From NCBI GenBank assembly GCA_021904315.1, contig CM038912.1, positions 13,541,061 to 13,605,060 on the forward strand: a DNA stretch of 64,000 nt, in the 5' to 3' direction. A model generated the notes under the pieces. That model had not been told where the DNA came from and did not search any database. It saw nothing but the letters and a program-made list of their open reading frames with translations. Origin of the DNA: Sphagnum magellanicum (taxonomy: Eukaryota; Streptophyta; Sphagnopsida; Sphagnales; Sphagnaceae). A program made the position numbers and the translations under genes. This document shows, piece after piece, positions 56,572-64,000 of the stretch; position 1 is the stretch's first letter, and every line of letters begins with the position of its first letter.

Positions 56572-57371
56572 AAATCCACTTCTAGTACACCAAGCATTTT
56601 TCTAAACCTCTTTAGCTTGTTTGTACTTAAAGCCTTTGTGAAAATGTCAGCAACTTGATATTCGGTACTAACATGAATGAAGTCAATTTCTTTTGTTAGA
56701 ACTTTTTCTCTAATAAAATGGTAGTGCACCTCAATGTGTTTTGTCCTAGCATGCTAAATGGAGTTGTTAGCAAGTAGTATGCTACTAATGTTATCACAAT
56801 AGATGACAACAGGAGCATCCACTAACTGTCCCAAATCTGAAAATAATTTTTATAACCAAACTATTTCACATGTAACGATTATTGCACTTCTGTATTTTGC
56901 CTCCGTGCTTGATAGTGCAACTATTGGTTGTTTTTCACTACTCCAATTAACAACACCACTTCCAAAAGAAAACATGAAACCGTTGGTTGATCTTCTATCT
57001 GAAACATTGCTAGCCCAATCAGCATCCGTGTATCCATGTACTTGTAACTAGCTTTTGGCTTCATAAAAATTTTTACACTATAAGGTATGTTTTATGTACC
57101 TCAGTATGCGCCTCACTACATCCAAATGTGGCTTTCGTGGTGTTTGCATGAATTGACTCACCACTCCAATTGCATAACTCAAATTTGACCTTGTGATGGT
57201 CATGTAAATCAAACTCCCCACTATGCGTCTCTACATAGTGGTATCCTCCACAAGGTCTCCTTCATCTGCACTTAACTTCACATTTTGCTCAAATGGAATT
57301 GAAATGGGTTTATAACTCGTCATCCCATATTCAGCTAATTTGTTCAAGGCATATTGCCTTTGTAGTAACCA
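56572..57371 (-). pseudogene. Copia D: RNase H
   Basis: The minus strand carries RNase H text in broken frames. Near 57010 is the ADWASN-like block with RRSTNGFMFSFGSG-type text, near 56910 the LSSTEAKYRS-type block, and at 56529-56729 the C-terminal anchor (IDFIHVSTEYQVADIFTKAL). Stops fragment it. The frame at 56529 overlaps the polypurine tract and enters the LTR, as is normal for copia ends. Confidence 0.82.
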
Positions 57372-57867
57372 TCACCCTTTAGGGGATTGGATTACCTCAA
57401 TGCCAAGGAAATAACGCAACTCTCCCAAATCCTTCATCTCAAACTTTTGCTTCAAAAGCTTATTCAAATCATAGATGTCTTCATCACTGTCTCCTATGAT
57501 AATCAAATCATCGACATAGATGACTATGACTACAATCCCATGGTTTGTCTCTTTCACCTATAGTGAAAAATTTGCATTGGATGTTTGAAATCCACTTGTG
57601 ACAAGATAATCACCTATCTTATCTAACCAAGCTTTAGGTGCTTGCTTCAAGCCGTACAACACTTTCTTCAACCTACAAACCAAATTAGGATGTGTTTGGT
57701 CCACATAACCTAGTGGTTGCTCCATGTACGTATACTTTTTCCTGTAAATCTCCATGAAGAAAAACATTTTTTACATCCATTTGAAAAAAAAGGTACTTGA
57801 CTTGTGTGGATATTTGTATTCCACTGTTGTTGTCAGGTGTTTTCAAAGCTTTCTTGGCCATTCGAGC
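57372..57867 (-). pseudogene. Copia D: reverse transcriptase with deleted start
   Basis: 57558-57767 has TYMEQPLGYVDQTHPNLVCR and LYGLKQAPKAWLDKIGDYL. 57372-57557 has the intact catalytic loop (VIVIYVDDLIIIGDSDEDI) and KDLGELRYFLGIEV. Just upstream, the QMDVKN-FF block follows directly on AKKALKTPDNNSGIQ text of the linker. The roughly 100 residues that normally lie between (CKWVYK ... FAPV) are missing. The enzyme's fingers region is therefore absent and it cannot work. Confidence 0.9.
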
Positions 57868-58827
57868 TCAAGGAGTAATAATTGAAGTGATTCTTGATTC
57901 TTCACCCTCACTCTTCTCTGACTCACTTGATTCACCATCTACATGAGAATTTTCAGATGATGTTTGAAAACTACTATGTATAATGTTTAAAGATCTTAAT
58001 CTTCCTTTCCATGGAATGCTACTAGACCCATTAATTGAGGGCTCTTGTGGTCCACTAATTAATTGTGATTCTTGTTCCAAATTTGATGAAACACCACCAT
58101 TTTTAGCCTCTCCATCTTTTGCTATCTTCAATGGTGAGTACCAGCTAACCATCTCATCAAACACAACATCTCTATTCATTTCCAACTTCCGAGTGGAAGG
58201 ATTGAAACATTTATATCCCTTTTGTTCTAAGAAGTTTCCAATGAAAATACACTTCTCAGCTTTTGGGTCTAGTTTTGATCTCTTCTCATCGAGAACATGC
58301 ACGTATGCAATGCAACCAAACACTTTGAGGTGTGAAACATCGGGTTTCTTGCTTGTGAATTTTTCTTCAGGTGTCATGCCGTGAACTGTCGTTGTGGGTG
58401 TTTGATTCATGATGTACACTAAAACTACTACCGCTTCAGCCCAAAAGTAATTTGGCAAATTCTTCTCATTCAACATGGCATGTGCTATTTCTGCACTGTG
58501 CATGTTTTTCCTTTCAGCAACTCCATTATGCTATGGGGAATAATTACATGAGTATTTCCTTTGAATCCCATGCTCCTTCAAGTACTCATTGAATTCATTT
58601 GAAAAATATTCTCCCCCTCCATCGGACCTTAGGCATTTGATGCTCACACCCTTCTCCTTCTCCACCATTGCTTTGAAATTCAAAAAATGTTGAAACATTT
58701 CACCTTTGTGTTTCATGAAGTAAACCCACACCTTCCTTGTGTGGTCATCAATGAAACTCACGTAATACTTGCATCCTCCAATGGATTTTGTCTTCGTGGT
58801 CCACACATCTGAATGGATCATTTCCAA
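57868..58827 (-). pseudogene. Copia D: integrase
   Basis: 58531-58827 carries Asp in HSDVWTTKTKSIGG and Asp in CLRSDGGGEYFSNEF. 57868-58503 continues past a stop with the catalytic Glu block (GVAERKN, read across the break), FWAEAVVVLVYIMNQTPTTT, KKPDVSHLKVFGCIAYVHV, the KLDPKAEKCIFIG motif and MNRDVVFDE. A Ser/Glu-rich linker ends in a stop at 57868. The DDE residues are all recognisable; one stop at about 58527 splits them. Confidence 0.92.
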
Positions 58828-59609
58828 AGGTTTGGAACTTACATGAGTTGTTTGAGCTGGGAATGGATGCCTAACTTGCTTCCCTAATTAGCATGCTTCA
58901 CAAACCTCTGACATCACCTCTTCTACTGCAAATTTGGGAAGACCTCCAACAAGTTTTTGTTTCTCCATGAGCTTAAGGTGTTGGAGATTAACATGGCCAA
59001 CCCGCTTGTGCCAAATTCCAATGTCTCTAGCTCCTTTTCCATGTGTGAATAACATGGAATTCACCTCAGGCATGTTCACATCCAAGGTGAACATTCGTCC
59101 ATTCCTTTTTCCTTTTGCAATCAATTTGCCTTGGTTCTTCATGTCTTCCACAAAACATCCATTTGGGTTGAATGTCACCTGTAAACCTTGTTCCACCATC
59201 TGGCCTACAGAGACCAATTTTTTTTGTTATGGTTGGAACATGAAGTACATCTTTCAAGTACTTTGTTTGCCCATCTTGCATGGACAATGGCACCTTGCTA
59301 ATTTGTGTGATGGGATGTGTAGTGTCATCACCAGTTTCCACAAACCTTGGTGTCTTCAAATCCCTTGTCTCTAAACCATTCTCCATGACTAGTCATGTGA
59401 TTTGAAGCTCCAGAGTCCACATACCAGACATTGTTGTCCGATACACCTCCTATCATTGAATTTGCCATGTGCTGCATCACAAACAATTGCTCATCACCTT
59501 GATTGCTAGTTGATGCATAATTCCCTTGTTGTAGCTTTCCATTTCGTGCATCATGCTCCTTTGATAACAGTTCTTTGCCATGTGCCCAGGTTTCCCGCAG
59601 TAGTAGCAA
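58828..59609 (-). pseudogene. Copia D: protease and GAG-pre-integrase
   Basis: 59328-59609 carries the aspartic protease motif WYVDSGASNHMTSHGEWF, with D-S-G intact. 58888-59217 holds VSVGQMVEQGLQVTFNPNGC and the zinc-binding pre-integrase region (IGIWHKRVGHVNLQHLKLME ... SEVCEAC). A frameshift near 59210-59220 separates them, beside a T run. A stop near 58888 (CEAC* then GKQVRHPFPA-type text) leads into integrase. Confidence 0.9.
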
Positions 59610-60442
59610 TTTGAATCGCTATTTGGTTGTTGACCTCGATGATTTCCACCACGACCTCCACAACTTCTTCGACTTCCTCTTCCTCCAAAGTTTCCTCGTC
59701 CACCTCCATGAGCTTGACCTTCATGTTGATGATGTCCACCATGCGAGCTTCCGTGTCGACTTCGAAATGAGGTTTTACCACCTCTACCTCTACCTCTATT
59801 AGTATTTGAGTAGAAAACACTTTCTTGTGATCCTCCATTGGATGAAATACCAACAATTTTCATCTTTTCACTTATAAGTAGTGTTATTAAGTCTTGGAAG
59901 TCGGGAAATGTTTCTCGAACTGCAATTGAAGTACGGAACTGGCTATAGTCTTTTCCAAGTCCATTTAAGGTCATGGCCACTAAATCATCATCATCTACAA
60001 GGGCTCCTATAGATGCAAGAGCATCTGCAAGGTTTTTCACCTTTGTGGAATAGTCACTGATGTTCATCTTGTTTTTTTGTAAATTATGCAACTCTTGCTT
60101 GAGTTGCATTTTACGGGCTTGTGTATTGGTGTTGTGCATCTTCACCAATGTATCCCAAGCTTGCTTGGGTGATTTTGCATCTTGAATATGCACAATCATG
60201 GAATCGGACACACTCATAGAAAGCCAATACAAGACTTTCCTTACTTTTTCATGGCAAGTTTTAATGGCTTGAATTTGTTGTTGTGTGGGGTTTTCTGGGA
60301 AAGGAGGTTTTTTCTCATCACCAGTTATGAATTCCCAATAGCCTTTCCCCATCAAGAAATTCATAATCCTAAATTTTTTCCACACTTGGAAATTGTTCTT
60401 GTCTAGTTTTTCAATTGCAATTTGAGAAAGACCATTCGCCAT
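59477..60442 (-). CDS. Copia D: gag (open through the zinc knuckle)
   Basis: The ATG at 60442 opens MANGLSQIAIEKLDKNNFQV, a usual copia gag start. The gag domain (W-K-x-R-M region, AWDTLVKMHNTNTQARKMQL, LNGLGKDYSQFRTSIAVRE) occupies about residues 10-200. A long Gly/Arg/His-rich RNA-binding stretch (residues about 205-275) and the zinc knuckle CYYCGKPGHMAKNC follow. Right after the knuckle a one-base deletion near 59575 shifts the frame, so the protease lies in a different frame. Gag forms the particle that packages element RNA; this is the best-preserved protein of the window. Confidence 0.93.
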   Translation of the reverse strand: MANGLSQIAIEKLDKNNFQVWKKFRIMNFLMGKGYWEFITGDEKKPPFPENPTQQQIQAIKTCHEKVRKVLYWLSMSVSDSMIVHIQDAKSPKQAWDTLVKMHNTNTQARKMQLKQELHNLQKNKMNISDYSTKVKNLADALASIGALVDDDDLVAMTLNGLGKDYSQFRTSIAVRETFPDFQDLITLLISEKMKIVGISSNGGSQESVFYSNTNRGRGRGGKTSFRSRHGSSHGGHHQHEGQAHGGGRGNFGGRGSRRSCGGRGGNHRGQQPNSDSNCYYCGKPGHMAKNCYQRSMMHEMESYNKGIMHQLAIKVMSNCL

Positions 60443-61630
60443 CTCTCAAGGCACCTCAATGGCTTCTTGGGGTTTCACAATGATTTTAATTCCTTCCTTG
60501 GGTTTCTAGGATTAGGGTTACATTTAGGGTTGAACAAGCTGGACCTTGCATATGTATGTATGTCTTGAATATTTTTCGAAATTCTATACTATACATAGGT
60601 TTTACGTATAGGTACGTATCTCGTATAATATTTCGTATGGTATTAAATACATGATTACATACCACACTTTTGTACGAAGGTCTTGATAATGTATTTGTGC
60701 TTCCCAATCTTCAAACTTCTTCGTTCAAATTCTCCCAAATTGTATTTGCTCCATTTCAAAACTTTGTTTTTCTGTCTTCTCAAAACAAGCTTCTAACACA
60801 ACAACTTTGCAAAGCTACTCCACACACATATGACCTTGGATCGATCTTAAATTCTGGTAGAACATGAAAAACTATGTCTACTACCTTCTCTCAAAATTTC
60901 AGCTCATTTAACCTCATAAAATGAAAGATCTTGCTACTTCCTTGAAGTCACCTCAAACTGGGACCTGAACACAAAATGACTTACAACTCACTCTCAACAA
61001 CTCCAAAATCCTTGAGATTTTGGGAAATACATTAGATATATTTTTACTATATTTGCTCAAGATTTCAGCTCTATTAATGATGACCACAAAGAAATATCAC
61101 TTTCAATAGAAATTGATTTCAAAACTAAGACTGAAACTTTAGATGCTTGGATCTCTCCCAATACAAATCCAAATGACATGAAATTTCTCTCATATACATA
61201 TTCCTTTATGATCTATAAGATCCCAAAGTTGTAGATCCAAAAAAGGTCAAAAAAATGGAGATATGACCAAAAAACCAGATCTAGCACAAAGTTTTCAAAA
61301 GCTCATAACTCTCACAAAACATATCTTTTCTTTTGAAAATTTGAGAATAGAAGCGTTTTATAATCTTCTATAATCCCTCCAAGTTTCACTCCAAGATCTT
61401 TTTATAGTAGATCTTGATCTAGATTTAAAGATCTGATTTCCACAACTTTGATATGTTGAGCTCCTCTCACCTCTTTTCTTTTCTTTTCTTTCTTTTCACA
61501 TTCTTTCCTTTCCCCGTTTTTCTTTTGCACTTGATAAACTCCTATGATATTTCTAGAGACTCTCAAGCTCTAATTCTAGAGACTTTTTTTTTTCTAGTTC
61601 TAGATCTCTTTCAACTTTTTCACCAAACAA
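60443..61630 (-). other. 5' leader of copia D
   Basis: A 1.2-kb non-coding leader between primer-binding site and gag. It is AT-rich with a TTTTCTTTTCTTTTCTTTC-like pyrimidine stretch near 61470-61520. The small frames in it are not conserved-looking. Confidence 0.6.
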
Positions 61631-61647
61631 CTTAAGCTCTAATACCA
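61631..61647 (-). promoter_or_regulatory. Primer-binding site of copia D
   Basis: The minus strand directly after the 5' LTR reads TGGTATTAGAGCTTAAG. This matches, with one change, the TGGTATCAGAGC complement of the 3' end of plant initiator tRNA-Met, the usual copia primer. It contrasts with the internal-tRNA site of copia A. Confidence 0.9.
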
Positions 61648-61960
61648 TGTTAACAAATAGGAGATATACTCAAGTGCAAGCATAAATCTTTATTGAAAGG
61701 AAACTACAACATAATGCTCACAACACAAAACACAACATCAAAAACTCTCCAAGGTTCTTGTCACATGAAATACACAAACTTGTGTAATGAAAAAAAAAGA
61801 AGCAAACCATCAACACCAAAGTATTTAACTAAAAGACCAAACCACAAATAACCAAACTAAAATAAGTAACGAAAGTAATTCAACCTTGTGAAAGAAACCT
61901 AATTACTTTCCTACTCTAGTAACTAATGAAACCTAACTAGTTGAACTTGAATTCTCAACA
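61648..61960 (-). repeat. 5' LTR of copia D
   Basis: 313 bp. On the plus strand it begins TGTTAACAAATAGGAGATAT and ends TTGAATTCTCAACA, and it is very similar to the copy at 56259. It is followed by the target duplication GAGAG. Confidence 0.95.
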
Positions 61961-62192
61961 GAGAGTTATATTCTTCTTGCATTACAATCTCCTACATTTT
62001 TGCATATTCGCCATTCAATGCCTCTTCCACGGTTTGAAGTTCTTTTGAAAAAGCTATGGTGGCCCATTCCACCTCTTTGGTGATAACCCACCAATCACAA
62101 GGTCACTCTTTATGTTGTCTTTGGGGCCTTTCTCTTCGTCCATTTTGTTGTGTTCATTCAAACCCCCATCTTATGGTGCAATAAATTCTTTT
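61961..62192 (-). pseudogene. Copia C: linker before reverse transcriptase
   Basis: The minus strand reads toward the D insertion with EEYNSL as the last block, preceded by text like VEEALNGEYAK and the WWVITKEVEWATIAF-type linker. It matches copia F at 39190-39440. Similarity ends at about 62192. Confidence 0.82.
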
Positions 62193-63160
62193 GTGCATGA
62201 ATTTTGGCAAGCACAAATAGTGGCTAGAAAATCCAACCCTAGGAAAAAAAAGACAATAAGGGTAGTAAACATTTCATCAGATGTTGGTATGCAAGGTGAT
62301 GCAAATAACACTTTAACTAGAGAAATAATAGTGACAACATGCACTAATTAGAGGTTGATGAAGCAAGTGGTGCAAGGGAGATCTTGATAAAGGAAATAGT
62401 AAGGGTAGCAAGTGATATGTTTGATGTTGGTGGGTAGAGTGGTGCTCATAACATTTTGGTAGGGGAAACAAGAAAGGTAACAAGCAATAGTATAAATGTT
62501 GGAAAACAAGGTGGTGAAAATGACATGGAGACATCAAGGGTAGCAAGTTCTACATTAAAGGTTGGTAAGGAAGGTGATGTGAACATAATTATGACCAAAT
62601 AGATAACAAGGGCAGGGGCTACAAGTGTTACAATAGATGTTGTCCAAAAAAGTACAAACAACACTTTGATAGTGGACAATGAACCCACGCATGATAATTT
62701 GGGCTTCTCACAATTTCTTGACCAAGACACACTAAAAGTTGAACCCACAGTTCTGTGCACATAAAAGTTACACCAATTGCAAGCACATTTGTAAAGAAGG
62801 ATTATGTTGTGATTATAGATGCAAGTAGAGTGAATGATGGCAATAGTAAAGGCCTAGCCATCAACTCCAAGGATGATAAACTAACTAGCCAGCAAGAGGT
62901 GAAAAATGGGTGCAAATTAGTTGGAAAGGTTGCTTTTAATCCCAATGGAAGGGCGACTACTCGATCCTCAAAAGTTCAAACAGAAACCCGAATAGTTCGA
63001 AAGACAAGGTCACAGAAGGGAATTATGCAAGGTCTAGCTCAAAAAGCAAATGGGAAATCATTAATAATTCCCATAAAAAAGGTTAGGGTTAGATTTACTT
63101 TATTCACTAGATTATTCTTCATGCAATACAAATCTTTCCAAATGTTGGTAATGTTTTAAC
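62193..63160 (+). pseudogene. Degraded ORF with internal repeats, unassigned
   Basis: The plus strand codes, with a few stops, for repeated units of about 23-28 residues. Examples are TIRVVNISSDVGMQGDANNT, VRVASDMFDVGG-SGAHN, RKVTSNSINVGKQGGENDM and SRVASSTLKVGKEGDVN. A final open stretch (62755-63159) is basic and ends RATTRSSKVQTETRIVRKTR and KKVRVRF. I do not recognise the family. The basic Arg/Ser tail and a possible CACTA terminus 40 bp downstream suggest an accessory CACTA protein, but that is inference. Confidence 0.4.
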
Positions 63161-63199
63161 GATGTTCTAGGAAATTATTGGGGTGTAGATTGAAAAAGG

Positions 63200-64000
63200 C
63201 ACTAGCAAAAAAACCCCCTTTTTAACCAAAAGTTTTCAACTACATGACATTTGCAACTATGTTTCAATTGAATTTATTTAAATTTTAAATAAAAGTATGG
63301 CAATTACCAATTAAGTTGATTCATTTACTATATTAATATATAGTTGAAAACATTTTTTAGTTGCATGGTCATTTGTCGAATATTCTTGGCATCGACAATG
63401 TCTCCAAGTTGAACTTCTAACCATGTTGGTAAATAATGTGAAGCATGTTTCAACTAAGGTGTCATTTTGGAAAATATTATTGGCATCTAATGTTCTTTAG
63501 TTGGCACATAGTCAAGACATTGACTAATGTTCAACTATTTTGGATGATAAAATGTACTAAAGGATGGATGAAATACAATCTTGATTGGAACTATCTATTT
63601 CAACTAGGTTAAACAACTAATAGGTAAGTTTAATTTTATACATATAATATTGTAATATTTATTTAAAATTATGATCACATTAAATTACATGTAAAATTTA
63701 TTTGTATAAATGAATGGTTTTTTTTGTGCATATAAATATTAAACCTAAATTTCAAAATAAAGTTTAAGAATTTTTTAAAAATATGTTAGTATTAATGTTT
63801 ATGTTCAATACAAATGTAATTTATTATTTCTTTGTAGATCATTACAACATATCAAGTATTGGTACATAATTAATAATATTGTGCAACTATAATGTTTATT
63901 CATTTTTATATACATTATATCTTAATATTTGTTTAAAATTATGATAAAAACTCATTAAACATTAATGTACCGTATGTCATTGGCCCAAGTTTGAATGCAT
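63200..64000. mobile_element. Possible CACTA terminus and subterminal DNA, runs off the window
   Basis: CACTAGCAAAAAAACCCCC begins at 63200, and AGTTGAAAAC, TTTGCAACTATG and TAGTTGCATGG words follow within 170 bp. This looks like the left end of a CACTA element. No partner terminus is visible before the window ends, so the call is weak. No coding region is seen to 64000. Confidence 0.35.

Larger units (their letters stand above)
56254..61965 (-). mobile_element. Ty1/copia element D, structurally complete, nested in C
   Basis: LTRs at 56259-56556 and 61648-61960 enclose RNase H, reverse transcriptase, integrase, protease and gag on the minus strand. GAGAG flanks the element on both sides (56254-56258 and 61961-61965). 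The primer-binding site matches the 3' end of initiator tRNA-Met, the common plant type. The start of reverse transcriptase is deleted, so D is defective. Its coding sequence and LTRs belong to a different copia lineage from A, B, C and F. Confidence 0.95.
54335..62192 (-). mobile_element. Copia element C, split by copia D
   Basis: C consists of its 3' LTR, RNase H and reverse transcriptase (54335-56258), then after the insertion of D it resumes at 61961-62192 with the linker ahead of reverse transcriptase. Text at both sides of D joins within the conserved NDTWSLVP entry motif. C ends at about 62192, where similarity to copia F stops, so its integrase, gag and 5' LTR are missing. It is the oldest-looking member of the family here, with several stops. 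Confidence 0.9.

Noticed and set aside
61631-61647. Possible tRNA gene fragment
   Set aside because: The match to initiator tRNA-Met is only the primer-binding complement next to the LTR. No cloverleaf or internal promoter is present; the same holds for 30293-30306.
25376-62192. Endogenous pararetrovirus
   Set aside because: All reverse transcriptases lie between LTRs or LTR fragments with integrase in copia or gypsy order; no movement or coat protein is seen.

Overview
The window looks like nuclear DNA of a land plant with a large, repeat-rich genome. It is AT-rich, contains no convincing host gene, and is built mainly from plant-type Ty1/copia and Ty3/gypsy LTR retrotransposons, CACTA (En/Spm) DNA transposons with CACTA MITEs, and degenerate arrays related to the plant telomere motif TTTAGGG. 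The species cannot be named from this; a gymnosperm or another large-genome plant would fit, but that is inference.

Layout. 1-7785: no gene; a 29-bp C run next to a 78-bp tandem duplication, and a cluster of AACCGGTTC-like motifs. 7786-8210: a solo copia LTR with perfect TAATG target duplications. 8681-8817: a CACTA-like MITE. 9968-11709: a non-autonomous CACTA element with TTT duplications. 15850-16270: an 84-bp tandem repeat split by a 135-bp CACTA MITE with AAT duplications. 16650-18700 (minus): a decayed multi-exon gene, probably the second gene of a CACTA element. 18700-24590: nothing I can identify, apart from a possible two-exon start at 23448. 24590-25320: a TTTAGGG-derived array with a higher-order unit of about 165-180 bp.

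25381-30802 (minus): copia element A, structurally complete, with GGAAG target duplications. Its primer-binding site matches the anticodon region of initiator tRNA-Met, not the 3' end. 32381-34519 (plus): a decayed Ty3/gypsy integrase region, cut by a large CACTA-like element (34520-37235). 39165-41742 (minus): copia fragment F. 41743-48080 (minus): gypsy chromovirus E with a C-terminal chromodomain, broken by a solo gypsy LTR (46496-47405, TTCTA duplications). 48081-50991 (plus): copia fragment B, fused head-on to E so that both lack their 5' ends. 50992-51831: a gypsy LTR remnant. 52458-53840 (plus): a CACTA TNP2 transposase remnant. 54335-56258 and 61961-62192 (minus): copia C, split by copia D (56259-61960, GAGAG duplications). 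62193-63160: an ORF remnant with internal repeats, followed by a possible CACTA terminus at 63200.

How the parts relate. Copia A, B, C and the solo LTR at 7786 share one LTR family, and F resembles C in its coding region. The other LTR families are a roughly 910-bp gypsy LTR and the 300-bp LTR of D. Nesting gives relative ages: D is younger than C, the solo LTR at 46496 is younger than E, E is younger than F, and the 16065 MITE is younger than its host array. Every coding region carries stops, frameshifts, deletions or lost catalytic residues, so no autonomous element is seen. Many stops look like C-to-T changes, as expected in cytosine-methylated plant repeats.
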